Part shown: positions 1 through 9,187 of the stretch, piece by piece
Layout of the letters: each line of letters opens with the position of its first letter
Position numbering within the stretch: position 1 is the stretch's first letter
Assembly: GCF_000599885.1 (NCBI RefSeq)
Contig: NZ_JFGT01000004.1
Span: 310,001 to 374,000, forward strand
DNA: 64,000 bases
DNA from: Pantoea sp. IMH
GTDB taxonomy: Bacteria; Pseudomonadota; Gammaproteobacteria; Enterobacterales; Enterobacteriaceae
Direction of reading: 5' to 3'
Position numbers and translations under genes: made by a program
The notes under the pieces: generated by a model
What the model saw: only the letters and a program-made list of their open reading frames with translations
The model's database searches: none
Told to the model about the DNA's origin: nothing

Positions 1-133
1 GGCTTTATAATCATATTCATCATCCCTTCAGTCGCGGCGAGGCCGCCCTGATTATGATCGTCGATATGCAGGGAAGATCCCGGTCACTCTGTGGCGACTC
101 ATGCACTGATACGACGAATTCTTCCCTGAGTTT
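1..133. other. Window edge, no gene recognised
   Basis: No convincing coding region or RNA gene is visible between the window edge and the ibpA promoter. The stretch probably belongs to the upstream intergenic region or the end of a gene outside the window. Confidence 0.4.
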
Positions 134-177
134 ATGCCATTCACAGCACGTGGGTTAAGAAATTTGCGTTTTGGCCC

Positions 178-206
178 CTTGAAACTCCCGGCGCCGTCAC
201 CATTTT
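178..206 (+). promoter_or_regulatory. Candidate sigma32 heat-shock promoter of ibpA
   Basis: CTTGAAA at 178-184 is an exact sigma32 -35 element. CACCATTT at 198-205 resembles the CCCCATNT -10 element, and the spacer is 13 nt. It sits about 110 nt before the ibpA start, leaving a long structured leader as expected for this gene. Confidence 0.7.
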
Positions 207-269
207 ATTCTCAGGTTCACCGAAGCCTGTGCCGACAGGGCAGCGCGGAGGGACCGGAAGCCCGTCCAT

Positions 270-319
270 CGTGGAGGGTTTTGAAACTTATCTCGCTGAT
301 AATCAGGAGTCGTAACATG
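270..319 (+). promoter_or_regulatory. ROSE-type RNA thermometer in the ibpA leader
   Basis: The leader contains TCGCT at 293-297 facing the Shine-Dalgarno AGGAG at 305-309. This matches the U(U/C)GCU anti-SD motif of ROSE elements, in which a hairpin with non-canonical pairs hides the ribosome-binding site at low temperature and opens on heat. The upstream hairpins of the element were not folded, so its left boundary is approximate. Confidence 0.65.
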
Positions 320-736
320 CGTAACTTTGATCTTGCACCTCTCTATCGTTCTTCTATCGGTTTTGACCGTCTGATTAATATGCTGGAATCAGCAAATCAG
401 GGCCAGAGCAACGGCGGCTACCCTCCGTATAACGTTGAGCTGGTGGCGGAAAACCAGTACCGGATTACCATTGCCGTGGCCGGCTTTGCCCAGGACGAAC
501 TGGACATCACCGCCCATGACAACCTGCTTACCGTTCGCGGTTCCCATCCTGAAGAGCAGCAGGAACGCACTTACCTCTACCAGGGTATCGCGGAACGCAA
601 CTTTGAACGTAAATTCCAGCTGGCCGATCATGTGAACGTGCGTGATGCCCGCCTGGAAAATGGTCTGTTGTCCATCGACCTGGAGCGTATTGTGCCTGAA
701 GAGAACAAGCCGCGCCGGATTGAAATTATCAAATAA
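317..736 (+). CDS. ibpA: Small heat shock protein IbpA
   Basis: Holdase chaperone of the Hsp20/alpha-crystallin family that binds aggregating proteins and hands them to DnaK/ClpB. The 139-residue protein begins [12 protein letters not shown] and has a central alpha-crystallin domain and the C-terminal RRIEI anchor. The reading frame stays open to 134, but the start at 317 is chosen because it has an AGGAG site and matches the IbpA N-terminus. Relative to E. coli IbpA, Gln to His is seen in ELDITAHDN (His67) and Gly to Asp in NVRDARLEN (Asp110). No ibpB follows; the next gene is convergent avtA. From memory of work on Erwiniaceae, this pair of substitutions accompanies loss of IbpB and a single-protein sHsp system. 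Confidence 0.96.
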   Translation: MRNFDLAPLYRSSIGFDRLINMLESANQGQSNGGYPPYNVELVAENQYRITIAVAGFAQDELDITAHDNLLTVRGSHPEEQQERTYLYQGIAERNFERKFQLADHVNVRDARLENGLLSIDLERIVPEENKPRRIEIIK

Positions 737-746
737 CAGACGAAAC

Positions 747-775
747 AAGGGCCGCCATCCGCGGCCCTTTTTTTA
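747..775. terminator. Rho-independent terminator of ibpA
   Basis: Perfect 9-bp stem AAGGGCCGC / GCGGCCCTT (747-755 and 761-769) with a CATCC loop, followed by a T run on the plus strand. The end of convergent avtA overlaps the T tract, so the hairpin may also serve avtA, although no U run follows it in that direction. Confidence 0.9.
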
Positions 776-2023
776 TCCTTCCCGGTGCGCCCGCTCAATT
801 TCTTCGGCCAGGATCACAATGCCTTTCTCGATAATTTCCCCTTCCGGCACATAGTTCATGCGCATGCATTGATGCGTATGCGGCCAGTCGTGCTCAAGAC
901 CGGGAAAGAAAAAGTGTCCCGGCACCATCAGTACGCCGCGAAGCTTCAGGCGCTGGTAGAGCACCTCGGTGGAAACCGGCAGATCTTTAAACCAGAGCCA
1001 GAGAAAAATCGCCCCTTCCGGTTTATGAATTAAACAGCGCTCCTCAGGCAAATAACGGCGAATTATCGCAATGGTCTGTTTTACCCGCTCCAGATAGAAA
1101 GGCCCGATCACCTCCTGCGACAGCCGCAGCAAGTCGCCACGCTTAATCATCTCATCGGCTATCGCCGGACCGATACTGCCGGGGGCCAGGCTGATAATCC
1201 CGTTCATGTTACTGATTGCAGAGATAACTTTCTCGTCGGCAACAATAATGCCGCAGCGCGCGCCAGGCAGACCCAGCTTGGAGAGGCTCATGCACAAGAT
1301 AATGTTCGGATTCCACAGCGGACGCGCTTCGCTGAAAATAATGCCGGGGAAAGGAACGCCGTAAGCATTATCGATCAGCAGCGGGATCTCATGCTGCTGC
1401 GCCAGCGCATCCAGCTTTAACAGTTCTTCATCGGTAATGACGTTGCCGGTCGGATTGGTCGGGCGCGACACACAGATCAGCCCCGTTTCGTCGGTAACGG
1501 GCAAATGGGCGAAATCGACATGGTATTTGAATTGCCCTTCAGGAAGCAGTTCGATATCCGGGCGGGCGGAAACAAACAACTCTTCATCCAGCCCCGCATC
1601 GGCATAACCCAGATATTCCGGCGCCAGCGGAAAAAGCACATGTTTTTTGCTGCCATCGGACCGGCGGCCCGCATAAAGGTTAAAGAGATAAAAGAACGCG
1701 CTCTGACTGCCGTTGGTCAGGGCGATATTCTCCGGCCCGATCTGCCAGCCAAACTGATCGCGCAACAGCGCCGCAAGCGATGCCAGCAGCGTCGTTTTAC
1801 CCCTGGGGCCATCGTAGTTGCAGAGCGCTTCAGCCAGTTTGCCCTCGCTGTGCATCTGCTGCAAAAGCTGAACAAAATACTCATTCATGGCGGGGATCTG
1901 GGCCGGGTTGCCGCCGCCGAGCATTACGGTGCCCGGCGTGCGTAAGCCTTCACCCATATCTTCCATCAGGCGTGCGATACCTGAGTGGCGCGTAAATTTA
2001 TCTCCGAAGGCGGAAAAATTCAT
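773..2023 (-). CDS. avtA: Valine--pyruvate aminotransferase AvtA
   Basis: PLP-dependent class I/II aminotransferase catalysing reversible transfer between valine and pyruvate (2-oxoisovalerate and alanine) in cytoplasmic branched-chain amino acid and alanine metabolism. The protein is 416 residues, about the same as E. coli AvtA, and matches it throughout, including the MLGGGNPAQIP segment near the start, ALTNGSQSAFFYLFN (about 101-115), SRPTNPTGNV (about 186-195) and the PLP-lysine region MSLSKLGLPG with Lys249. It is a single-gene unit convergent with ibpA and divergent from the uronate genes. Confidence 0.97.
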   Translation of the reverse strand: MNFSAFGDKFTRHSGIARLMEDMGEGLRTPGTVMLGGGNPAQIPAMNEYFVQLLQQMHSEGKLAEALCNYDGPRGKTTLLASLAALLRDQFGWQIGPENIALTNGSQSAFFYLFNLYAGRRSDGSKKHVLFPLAPEYLGYADAGLDEELFVSARPDIELLPEGQFKYHVDFAHLPVTDETGLICVSRPTNPTGNVITDEELLKLDALAQQHEIPLLIDNAYGVPFPGIIFSEARPLWNPNIILCMSLSKLGLPGARCGIIVADEKVISAISNMNGIISLAPGSIGPAIADEMIKRGDLLRLSQEVIGPFYLERVKQTIAIIRRYLPEERCLIHKPEGAIFLWLWFKDLPVSTEVLYQRLKLRGVLMVPGHFFFPGLEHDWPHTHQCMRMNYVPEGEIIEKGIVILAEEIERAHREG

Positions 2024-2418
2024 AACGTATTAACTGCTTATCTGAGGCAAGTGAAACCTCACCTTAACGCCACCCCGTGAGCGATGCAATCTTCTCCCCA
2101 CGCGCGTCAGTGGCTACACCTTATCATCCGGGCTAACCGGATCGGGCGACGGCGTTGGAGGATAAGAATAGTCTTAGCAATATAATGTTTTAACGCTAAG
2201 TAACCTTATTAGAAACACAAAAGCCAATAAAGAAATCCTCTATTAACAAACAGGAAATATTAAAACTGAAACACTGTTTTGTTTTTATGGAAAAAACAGT
2301 TCAAAAGTATCTTTATTTAGACTGCGATCACAGTTATGCCCGTTTGAGTTCCGTTATGATAGGCCATCCGCAGCGGGGATCCTGCTGCATATAAAACTTA
2401 ATATTGATGGAATAAAAG
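2024..2418. promoter_or_regulatory. Divergent avtA / uronate-cluster regulatory region
   Basis: A 395-bp AT-rich gap with no gene. It contains a KdgR-like operator (annotated separately) and a CRP half-site-like GATCACA near 2329-2335. Promoters for both divergent units must lie here, but no -35/-10 pair is clear enough to assign. Confidence 0.5.
2263..2285 (+). promoter_or_regulatory. Candidate KdgR operator
   Basis: The core TGAAACACTGTTTTG (2267-2281), flanked by A-rich and T-rich arms, is an imperfect palindrome close to the KdgR consensus (TGAAAC...GTTTCA type). KdgR represses pectin and 2-keto-3-deoxygluconate genes in enterobacteria, which fits the downstream YhcH, kdgT, kduI and kduD genes. 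Confidence 0.6.
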
Positions 2419-2892
2419 ATGATTGCTTCCACTATTCAGGATTATCAGCAGACGTATGGTCTGTCACCGCAGCTTAAGACATTGATTGAGCAGGCGCTGG
2501 CCATTATTGAACGCCATCCTGATGAAGGTCGTTATGATATTGAGGGTGACGCCGCCTTTGTGCTCGTCTCACGTCCGCAGACCGAGCCGCACGCGCAGCG
2601 TCCTGCAGAGCTTCACCATCGTTACCTTGATGTGCAGATCCTGCTGGAGGGCGAAGAAGTGCTGGGATATGGCCTGGCGCAGTGCCACGCCACGCCAGAG
2701 CAGGATCATCTGAAAGAGAAAGATATCGCCTTCTTTACCGCAATTCCGAATGAGCAATTTCTGCATTTTCAGCCGGGTAATCTCGTCGTTTTCTTACCAA
2801 AAGAATTACATCGCCCCCTGTGTGCGGTAAAGGATTCCCCGCAGCAAATTAAAAAAGCAGTACTGAAAGTGAGAATGGATTTTCTTAATTAG
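2419..2892 (+). CDS. YhcH/YjgK/YiaL family protein (DUF386)
   Basis: A 157-residue cytoplasmic protein of the YhcH/YiaL family, cupin-like folds often encoded beside sugar-acid and sialic-acid genes; the exact reaction is not settled. Family features are HHRYLDVQILLEGEE (about 72-86) and FLPKELHRPLCAV (about 129-141), which carry candidate metal-binding His and Glu residues. First gene of a run with kdgT, kduI and kduD behind the KdgR-like operator, so a role in handling a ketouronate or its anomer is likely by context only. The start at 2419 follows a weak A/G-rich ribosome site. Confidence 0.8.
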   Translation: MIASTIQDYQQTYGLSPQLKTLIEQALAIIERHPDEGRYDIEGDAAFVLVSRPQTEPHAQRPAELHHRYLDVQILLEGEEVLGYGLAQCHATPEQDHLKEKDIAFFTAIPNEQFLHFQPGNLVVFLPKELHRPLCAVKDSPQQIKKAVLKVRMDFLN

Positions 2893-2977
2893 TCTCCCTG
2901 TAACGTTATTAATTCGTGATGATTCCGATTCCGGTGCGATTCGCCCGCACCTGAAACTAACATGAGTGATTATTTTT

Positions 2978-3985
2978 ATGAAAATCAAACAGTCTATCGA
3001 AAAAATCCCCGGTGGGATGATGCTGGTTCCGCTTTTTATCGGGGCAATTATTCATACCGTGGCACCCGGCGCAGGAAAATATTTTGGTTCATTCACTAAC
3101 GGACTGATGACCGGTACGGTGCCAATTCTGGCGGTCTGGTTCCTCTGCATGGGCGCTTCCATCCAGCTGAAAGCGACCGGCACTGTCCTGCGTAAATCTG
3201 GTACGCTGGTGATCACAAAAATCGCCACCGCATGGGTCGTGGCCGCGATTGCTTCCCGTGTGATCCCGGAGCATGGCGTTGAAGTAGGCTTTTTTGCCGG
3301 CCTTTCTACCCTGGCGCTGGTTGCCGCGATGGATATGACCAACGGTGGGCTTTACGCATCACTGATGCAGCAGTACGGCACCAAAGAAGAAGCGGGCGCC
3401 TTTGTGCTGATGTCCGTGGAGTCAGGCCCGCTGATGACCATGGTGATCCTCGGTACGGCAGGTATTGCCTCCTTTGAGCCTCACGTTTTCCTCGGCGCGG
3501 TACTGCCGTTCCTGGTGGGCTTTGCGCTGGGTAACCTGGATCCCGATCTGCGTGAATTCTTCAGTAAAGCGGTGCATACGCTGATCCCCTTCTTCGGCTT
3601 TGCGCTGGGCAACACCATCAATCTTAACGTTATCCTGGAAACCGGCCTGCTCGGTTGCCTGCTCGGCCTCAGCGTCATCGTGGTCACGGGTATCCCGCTT
3701 ATCATCGCCGATAAACTGATTGGCGGCGGCAACGGAACGGCCGGGATCGCGGCTTCCAGCTCAGCCGGCGCAGCGGTCGCGACGCCCGTGCTGATTGCGG
3801 AAATGGTGCCGGCCTTCAAGCCAATGGCACCGGCCGCCACTGCACTGGTTGCCACCTCAGTGATTGTCACCTCCGTACTGGTGCCTGTGCTGACCGCAAT
3901 GTGGTCCAAACGCTTTGCACCTCAGGCCCCTGTTGAAGAAACGAAGAAAGAACCCGTCATACTGGGCAACGTGAAACCGTCCTGA
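2978..3985 (+). CDS. kdgT: 2-keto-3-deoxygluconate permease KdgT
   Basis: Inner-membrane proton symporter for 2-keto-3-deoxygluconate (KDGT family). The 335-residue product matches E. coli KdgT nearly end to end: [15 protein letters not shown] at the N-terminus, [19 protein letters not shown] mid-protein and [15 protein letters not shown] near residue 250. About ten hydrophobic segments are visible. ATG 2978 is chosen because it reproduces the family N-terminus [11 protein letters not shown]; an in-frame GTG at 2966 would add four residues. A GGTGCG/CGCACC hairpin (2933-2951) lies in the short gap after the YhcH-family gene. Confidence 0.95.
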   Translation: MKIKQSIEKIPGGMMLVPLFIGAIIHTVAPGAGKYFGSFTNGLMTGTVPILAVWFLCMGASIQLKATGTVLRKSGTLVITKIATAWVVAAIASRVIPEHGVEVGFFAGLSTLALVAAMDMTNGGLYASLMQQYGTKEEAGAFVLMSVESGPLMTMVILGTAGIASFEPHVFLGAVLPFLVGFALGNLDPDLREFFSKAVHTLIPFFGFALGNTINLNVILETGLLGCLLGLSVIVVTGIPLIIADKLIGGGNGTAGIAASSSAGAAVATPVLIAEMVPAFKPMAPAATALVATSVIVTSVLVPVLTAMWSKRFAPQAPVEETKKEPVILGNVKPS

Positions 3986-4015
3986 AGCGGCTTTACTGCC
4001 GGTTAACTGTTCACC

Positions 4016-4040
4016 AGGCGACGTGTCTCAGCCGTCGCCT
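4016..4040 (+). repeat. Intercistronic hairpin kdgT-kduI
   Basis: AGGCGAC (4016-4022) and GTCGCCT (4034-4040) can form a 7-bp stem between kdgT and kduI. No T run follows, so it is more likely an mRNA-stabilising or attenuating structure than a terminator. Confidence 0.45.
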
Positions 4041-4059
4041 CACAACAAAAGGTAATCCC

Positions 4060-4896
4060 ATGCAAGTTCGTCAAAGCATTCACAGCGACCACGCAAAACA
4101 GCTCGATACCGCAGGCCTGCGCCGCGAGTTTCTGATTGAAACGATTTTTGAAGCTGACGGTTACACCATGACCTACAGCCATATCGATCGCATCGTTATC
4201 GGCGGCGTAATGCCTGTCAGCCAGACCGTTGCCCTGGCGGGTGATGTCGGTAAAGCCTTTGGCGTCAGCTACTTCCTTGAGCGTCGTGAGCTGGGCGTTA
4301 TCAATATCGGCGGGCCGGGCACTATCACCGTTGACGGTCACTGTTATGAAGTGGGCAATAAAGAAGCGCTCTACGTCGGCAAAGGTGCCAGAGAAGTGGT
4401 GTTCGCCAGCAGCGATGCGCAGAAACCGGCGAAGTTCTACTACAACAGCGCCCCGGCGCATACCACTTACCCAACCAAGCTTGTCACCAAAGATCAGGTT
4501 TCGCCTCAGACGTTGGGCAGCGCTGAAACCAGCAACCTGCGTACCATTAACAAATATCTGGTGCCGGATGTGCTGACGACCTGCCAGCTGACGATGGGTC
4601 TGACCGAGCTGGCGGAAGGCAATCTGTGGAACACCATGCCTTGCCACACGCACGATCGCCGCATGGAAGTTTACTTCTATTTCAATATGGATGAAGAAAC
4701 CGCCGTATTCCACATGATGGGTCAGCCGCAGGAAACCCGTCATCTGCTGGTGCACAACGAGCAGGCAGTGATTTCGCCAAGCTGGTCAATTCACTCCGGC
4801 GTGGGCACGAAAAACTACACCTTTATCTGGGGCATGGTGGGCGAGAACCAGGTCTTCGACGATATGGATCATGTCAAAGTCAGCGAAATTCGCTAA
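4060..4896 (+). CDS. kduI: 5-keto-4-deoxyuronate isomerase KduI
   Basis: Zinc cupin that converts 5-keto-4-deoxyuronate (4-deoxy-L-threo-5-hexosulose uronate), the product of oligouronide cleavage, to 2,5-diketo-3-deoxygluconate. The 278-residue protein matches E. coli KduI throughout. The zinc ligands are all present: His196 and His198 in MPCHTHDRR, Glu203, and His245 in WSIHSGVGT. The ribosome site is AAAGGTAATCCC before ATG 4060. It is followed 20 nt later by kduD, which takes the next step, so the pair is co-transcribed. Confidence 0.97.
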   Translation: MQVRQSIHSDHAKQLDTAGLRREFLIETIFEADGYTMTYSHIDRIVIGGVMPVSQTVALAGDVGKAFGVSYFLERRELGVINIGGPGTITVDGHCYEVGNKEALYVGKGAREVVFASSDAQKPAKFYYNSAPAHTTYPTKLVTKDQVSPQTLGSAETSNLRTINKYLVPDVLTTCQLTMGLTELAEGNLWNTMPCHTHDRRMEVYFYFNMDEETAVFHMMGQPQETRHLLVHNEQAVISPSWSIHSGVGTKNYTFIWGMVGENQVFDDMDHVKVSEIR

Positions 4897-4916
4897 GGCA
4901 TTTCAGGAGTAATTCT

Positions 4917-5678
4917 ATGATTTCACAAGCTTTCAATTTAGAAGGTAAGATTGCGCTGGTCACCGGCTGCGATACGGGTCTGGGACAGGGCATGGCCGTT
5001 GGCCTTGCAGAAGCGGGCTGCGACATCGTTGGTATCAACATCGTTGAACCGAAAGAGACCATTGAGAAAGTTACCGCGCTGGGCCGCCGTTTTCTCAGCC
5101 TGACCGCCGACATGAGCGATATCAGCGGCTTTGCTGGCCTGCTGGAAAGAGCGGTCGCGGAATATGGCAAGATCGACATTCTGGTAAATAACGCCGGTAT
5201 CATTCGTCGTGAAGATGCGATCTCCTTCAGCGAAAAAGACTGGGACGACGTGATGAACCTTAACATCAAGTCAGTCTTCTTTATGTCGCAGACGGTGGCG
5301 AAGCAGTTCCTGAAACAGGGCACGGGCGGGAAAATCATTAATATCGCCTCTATGCTCTCTTATCAGGGCGGCATCCGCGTGCCTTCTTATACCGCGTCGA
5401 AGAGTGCGGTGATGGGCGTAACCCGTCTGCTGGCGAACGAATGGGCGCAGCATGGCATCAACGTTAACGCCATTGCGCCTGGCTATATGGCGACCAATAA
5501 CACCCAGCAGCTACGGGCTGATGAAGCGCGCAGTGCCGCTATTCTGGAGCGTATTCCGGCGGGACGCTGGGGTTTACCGGAAGATTTGAAGGGCCCGGCG
5601 GTATTCCTGGCGTCACCGGCGTCAGACTATATCAACGGCTATACCCTGGCGGTGGATGGCGGCTGGCTGGCACGCTAA
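4917..5678 (+). CDS. kduD: 2-dehydro-3-deoxy-D-gluconate 5-dehydrogenase KduD
   Basis: Short-chain dehydrogenase reducing 2,5-diketo-3-deoxygluconate to KDG. The 253-residue protein has the NAD-binding TGCDTGLGQG (16-25), NNAG (91-94) and the catalytic triad Ser145, Tyr158 and Lys162 (SYTASK). The ribosome site AGGAG lies 7 nt before ATG 4917. Last gene of the uronate run; a strong terminator follows. The KDG produced would still need a kinase and an aldolase encoded elsewhere. Confidence 0.96.
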   Translation: MISQAFNLEGKIALVTGCDTGLGQGMAVGLAEAGCDIVGINIVEPKETIEKVTALGRRFLSLTADMSDISGFAGLLERAVAEYGKIDILVNNAGIIRREDAISFSEKDWDDVMNLNIKSVFFMSQTVAKQFLKQGTGGKIINIASMLSYQGGIRVPSYTASKSAVMGVTRLLANEWAQHGINVNAIAPGYMATNNTQQLRADEARSAAILERIPAGRWGLPEDLKGPAVFLASPASDYINGYTLAVDGGWLAR

Positions 5679-5728
5679 GCACCGCAAGCAGCCTGAACGG
5701 GATCCCGGCTTTCCTCAGGTAGAATGTG

Positions 5729-5783
5729 CCACCAGGTAATAAAGTCTCCCTCACGGGAAGCCTTATCGCCTGGTGGTTTTTTT
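5729..5783. terminator. Terminator between kduD and the 2-ketogluconate operon
   Basis: Outer stem CCACCAGG (5729-5736) / CCTGGTGG (5769-5776) with internal pairing and a T7 run at 5777-5783. It separates convergent kduD and kguD-like genes. Confidence 0.85.
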
Positions 5784-5805
5784 ATGGTCCGGCCTGAGTG
5801 GCGGA

Positions 5806-6780
5806 CTATTTCACTACCTGCGGATTCACGCAGTTTTTCTCTATGTTGCCAGACAGGGCCGCGATCAGGTTATCGACGGCGTCTTTTGCCATCCCGTAGC
5901 GGGTTTCATGCGTGGCGGAACCGATATGCGGCAGCGCCACTACATTCGCCATCTTCAGCAGCGGCGAATCGACCGGTAACGGCTCCTTCTCAAAAACGTC
6001 AAGACCTGCCGCAAAGATCGTTCCGTCGTTCAGCGCCTCAATCAGCGCCTGTTCGTCAATCACTGGTCCGCGTCCGGCGTTGATCAGCACCGCGCTGGAC
6101 TTCATTTTTGCCAGCTGCTCGCGGCCTATCATATGGTGCGTCTGCTCGGTTAGCGGCAGGCTGATGCAGAGAAAATCGGACTCTTTGAGCAGCGTATCCA
6201 GATCGCAGTACTGTGCAGCAAAGCGCGCTTCAGCCTCTTCGTGATGCTTACGGGCGTTGTAGAGTATCGGCATACTGAAGCCAAGGTGCGCACGCTGTGC
6301 CAGCGCCAGGCCGATGCGACCCATGCCGAGAATGCCCAGCTTTTTGTGATGTACGTCGATGCCAAACCAGTCGGGACCGATGCTTCCCTGCCATTCCCCC
6401 TGCTTCACACGTTCGGCGACCTCAACCACGCGCCGCGCCGATGAGAGCACCAGTGCCATCATGGTATCGGCAACGGTTTCGGTCAGCACGGTTGGTGTAT
6501 GCATCAGCACCACGCCGCGAGCGTTCAGCGCATCCACGTCAAAATTATCGTAGCCCACAGAAACGGTGGAGGCAGCGCGCAGTTTTGGCGCTTTTTCCAG
6601 AAATTCTGCATCCACTTTGCCGCCGGAGCCGAGGATGCCTTCCGCCTGACGGAAGGCGTCGGCGTACTGGCTGAGCGTTTCCGGCGTCAGCCCGGCGATT
6701 TCCGTCACGTCAAAATGCTCGTCCAGTTTTGAGCGGAGATCGTCCGGTAATGACTTATAGAGCACTACTGAGGGTTTCAT
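5806..6780 (-). CDS. 2-hydroxyacid dehydrogenase (KguD/GhrB type)
   Basis: A 324-residue D-isomer-specific 2-hydroxyacid dehydrogenase, very close to E. coli GhrB (glyoxylate/hydroxypyruvate and 2-ketogluconate reductase). It has the NAD motif GMGRIG (about 153-158), the catalytic Arg region NAGRGPVID and the His in [12 protein letters not shown]. Last gene of a minus-strand run in which kinase, epimerase-like and MFS genes precede it, with a LacI regulator upstream. That is the gene set of Pseudomonas kguEKTD, so its likely physiological role is reduction of 2-keto-6-phosphogluconate to 6-phosphogluconate (KguD). Sequence alone does not separate KguD from GhrB. Confidence 0.9.
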   Translation of the reverse strand: MKPSVVLYKSLPDDLRSKLDEHFDVTEIAGLTPETLSQYADAFRQAEGILGSGGKVDAEFLEKAPKLRAASTVSVGYDNFDVDALNARGVVLMHTPTVLTETVADTMMALVLSSARRVVEVAERVKQGEWQGSIGPDWFGIDVHHKKLGILGMGRIGLALAQRAHLGFSMPILYNARKHHEEAEARFAAQYCDLDTLLKESDFLCISLPLTEQTHHMIGREQLAKMKSSAVLINAGRGPVIDEQALIEALNDGTIFAAGLDVFEKEPLPVDSPLLKMANVVALPHIGSATHETRYGMAKDAVDNLIAALSGNIEKNCVNPQVVK

Positions 6781-6834
6781 TCTTTTCTCCCTTTGAAACT
6801 GAGGAAACGGGCGTGCGGGCCCGTTTATGTAGGG

Positions 6835-8118
6835 TCAGGCGTGCTTAGCGCCATTCGGCACCGGAGGCTGTTTGTTCTCCGCCGGCTTGACGATCAGCGT
6901 CAGCCAGACGGAAATCAGCAGCGAGGCGCCCATAAAGATGTAAGAGGCGGAAGGGTTGCCGGTGGCGCCGTTCAGATAACCTACCACCCATGAGCCAAGG
7001 AATGAACCCAGCGCGCCCATTGAGTTGATCAGCGCCATCGCGCCGCCCGCGACGTTGCGGGGCAGCATTTCCGGGATGATGGCGAAGAACGGCCCGTAAG
7101 GGGCGTACATGGCGGCACCAGCAATCACCAGCAGGGTAAAGGAGAGCCAGAAATTATCGGCGCCCACCAGCCAGGAGCCCAGGAAGGCGAGGGCGCCCAC
7201 CAGCAGCAGCGGCCAGACAAACAGTTTGCGGTTCTGGAGTTTATCCGAGGCCCAGGAGACGACAAGCATCGCCACGGTGGCCGCGAGATAAGGCACCGCA
7301 GAGAGCCAGCCCGCTTCCACCATGCCCATCTGCATCCCGTTGCGCAGAATAGAAGGCAGCCAGAGCACGAACCCATAAACCCCGATGCTCCAGGTGAAAT
7401 ACTGCATACATAACAAAATGACGTTGCGCGATTTAAAGGCTTCGCCATAGTTGCGGACGGCTTTAATGCCTTCCTGCTCTTTCTGTAACTGCGCCTGAAG
7501 ATCTGCCTTCTCCTGGTCGCTGAGCCATTTCGCCTGGTCGGGCTTATCCTGGACCAGGAACCACCAGGCCACCGCCCAGATCACCGCTGGCACGCCCTCA
7601 ATGATAAACATTTCACGCCAGCCGTAAGCCTCGATCAGGTAGCCAGAGACGACGGACATCCACAGTACGGTGACCGGATTCCCCAAGATCAGAAAGGTGT
7701 TCGCCCGCGAGCGTTCAGATTTGGTAAACCAGTTGCTGATGTAGATCAGCATCGCCGGCATCACGGCGGCTTCCACCACGCCCAGCACAAAGCGAATCGC
7801 CGCCAGCATCGGAATATTGGAGACGACGCCGGTCAGCGAGGCGCAGATCCCCCAGAGGATCAGACAGACGAACACCAGCTTTTTGACGCTGCGGCGTTCG
7901 GCGTAAATCGCGCCTGGGATCTGAAAAAAGAAGTAGCCGAGAAAGAACAGGGCGCCCAGCAGCGAGGACATGCCTTTTGTGATCCCCAGATCTTCATTGA
8001 TACCTGCCGCCGAGGCGAAGCTGAAGTTCGCCCTGTCCAGATACGCCAGGCTGTAAGTGATAAACACGATGGGCATGATGTACCACCAGCGTTTCGGCGC
8101 AATTGTCTGCTTTTTCAT
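6835..8118 (-). CDS. kguT: MFS transporter, probable 2-ketogluconate permease (KguT-like)
   Basis: A 427-residue inner-membrane transporter of the anion:cation symporter branch of the major facilitator superfamily, with about twelve hydrophobic segments. The N-terminal segment YSLAYLDRANFSFASA is typical of the family that takes up hexuronates, galactonate and 2-ketogluconate. It lies 111 bp downstream of the kinase gene and 54 bp upstream of the reductase. Substrate assignment to 2-ketogluconate rests on this operon context. The basic cytoplasmic loop after TM6 (about 190-225) and a hydrophilic C-terminal tail are ordinary for the family. Confidence 0.85.
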   Translation of the reverse strand: MKKQTIAPKRWWYIMPIVFITYSLAYLDRANFSFASAAGINEDLGITKGMSSLLGALFFLGYFFFQIPGAIYAERRSVKKLVFVCLILWGICASLTGVVSNIPMLAAIRFVLGVVEAAVMPAMLIYISNWFTKSERSRANTFLILGNPVTVLWMSVVSGYLIEAYGWREMFIIEGVPAVIWAVAWWFLVQDKPDQAKWLSDQEKADLQAQLQKEQEGIKAVRNYGEAFKSRNVILLCMQYFTWSIGVYGFVLWLPSILRNGMQMGMVEAGWLSAVPYLAATVAMLVVSWASDKLQNRKLFVWPLLLVGALAFLGSWLVGADNFWLSFTLLVIAGAAMYAPYGPFFAIIPEMLPRNVAGGAMALINSMGALGSFLGSWVVGYLNGATGNPSASYIFMGASLLISVWLTLIVKPAENKQPPVPNGAKHA

Positions 8119-8230
8119 AGTCGATCCTCTGTTTTGAGGTCACCACAGACTGCGCTGAGCCGTCCGCTGCAACAGCGAAGCGCCTCAGATGCAGTGAGGT
8201 AGAGTGTCAGGGTACGTGTGAGTTGTGTTG

Positions 8231-9184
8231 TTACTCTTCACCCAGTTCAGCGCGCGTCGGAAGCCCTTCGCTGTCGCCAATAACCTGAATGGCCAGTGAG
8301 CCGATTTTATTACCGCGCGTTATCGCCTGCGGCAGCGTTCTGCCTTCCAGCAGCGCGCTGATGATCCCTACCGCAAAGCCGTCGCCAGCGCCGACGGTAT
8401 CGACCACATTTTCCGTTTTGATCGCCGCGACCTGGCCTTTTTCGCCTGCGGAGGTCTTGTACCAGGCGCCGTCACAGCCCGTTTTCACAATGACGGCCTT
8501 AACGCCCTTATCAAGATAAAAGTCTGCGATGGCCTCCGGCTGGTCGTGACCGGTCAGGATTTTTCCTTCGCTGATGCCGGGCAGCACCCAGTCAGCATAA
8601 CCGGCCAGATAATTGAGCTGCTCCACCATTTCGCGCTCGCTGGGCCAGAGCACCGGACGCAGATTAGGATCGAAAGAGATGCTTTTTCCCATCTTCTTCA
8701 TCTCCTGCGCCGCATATTTTGACAGCGCCAGCGAAGAGGCGGAGATGGCCGCCGAGACGCCGCTCAGATGGAGATGCCTGGCGGCGCCAAAATAGTCAGG
8801 GTTGAAGTCATCCGGCGAAAGATGGCTGGCGGCCGAACCTTTACGGAAATATTCCACCAGTGGATCTGAGCCATCATCCACCTTCGACTTAAGCTGAAAT
8901 CCGGTCGGATAGCGCGGGTCTACGATTACCTGCTGGTGATCGACACCCTCTTTTTTAAGCTGCTGACAGGTGTAGCGGCCAAATGAGTCGTCACCGACAC
9001 GGCTGACCCAGCCTACTTTCAGGCCAAGTCTGGCTAGACCGATAGCAACATTCAGCTCGGCGCCCGCGATGCGTTTAACAAAATGTCCGGCAGCGGCAAG
9101 ATCGCCCGTCTCGCTGGCGACAAACATCGCCATCGCTTCACCAATTGTGACCGCATCCAGTGCGCTGTTTTCCGTGATGGTCAT
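8231..9184 (-). CDS. kguK: PfkB-family sugar kinase, probable 2-ketogluconokinase (KguK)
   Basis: A 317-residue ribokinase-family kinase. GAELNVAIGLARLG (about 41-54) is the substrate-side motif and NVVDTVGAGDGFAVG holds the catalytic Asp and anion hole near residue 265. It resembles 2-keto-3-deoxygluconate kinases, but it begins 3 nt after the kguE-like stop and precedes an MFS gene and a 2-ketoacid reductase, the kguEKTD order. 2-Ketogluconate phosphorylation is therefore the favoured role, with KDG kinase as the alternative; the latter would also serve the adjacent kdu genes. Confidence 0.85.
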   Translation of the reverse strand: MTITENSALDAVTIGEAMAMFVASETGDLAAAGHFVKRIAGAELNVAIGLARLGLKVGWVSRVGDDSFGRYTCQQLKKEGVDHQQVIVDPRYPTGFQLKSKVDDGSDPLVEYFRKGSAASHLSPDDFNPDYFGAARHLHLSGVSAAISASSLALSKYAAQEMKKMGKSISFDPNLRPVLWPSEREMVEQLNYLAGYADWVLPGISEGKILTGHDQPEAIADFYLDKGVKAVIVKTGCDGAWYKTSAGEKGQVAAIKTENVVDTVGAGDGFAVGIISALLEGRTLPQAITRGNKIGSLAIQVIGDSEGLPTRAELGEE

Positions 9185-9187
9185 GGT

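Noticed and set aside
389-748. Open frame of 119 codons antisense to ibpA
   Set aside because: It is the complement of the ibpA coding sequence with no ribosome site or family resemblance.
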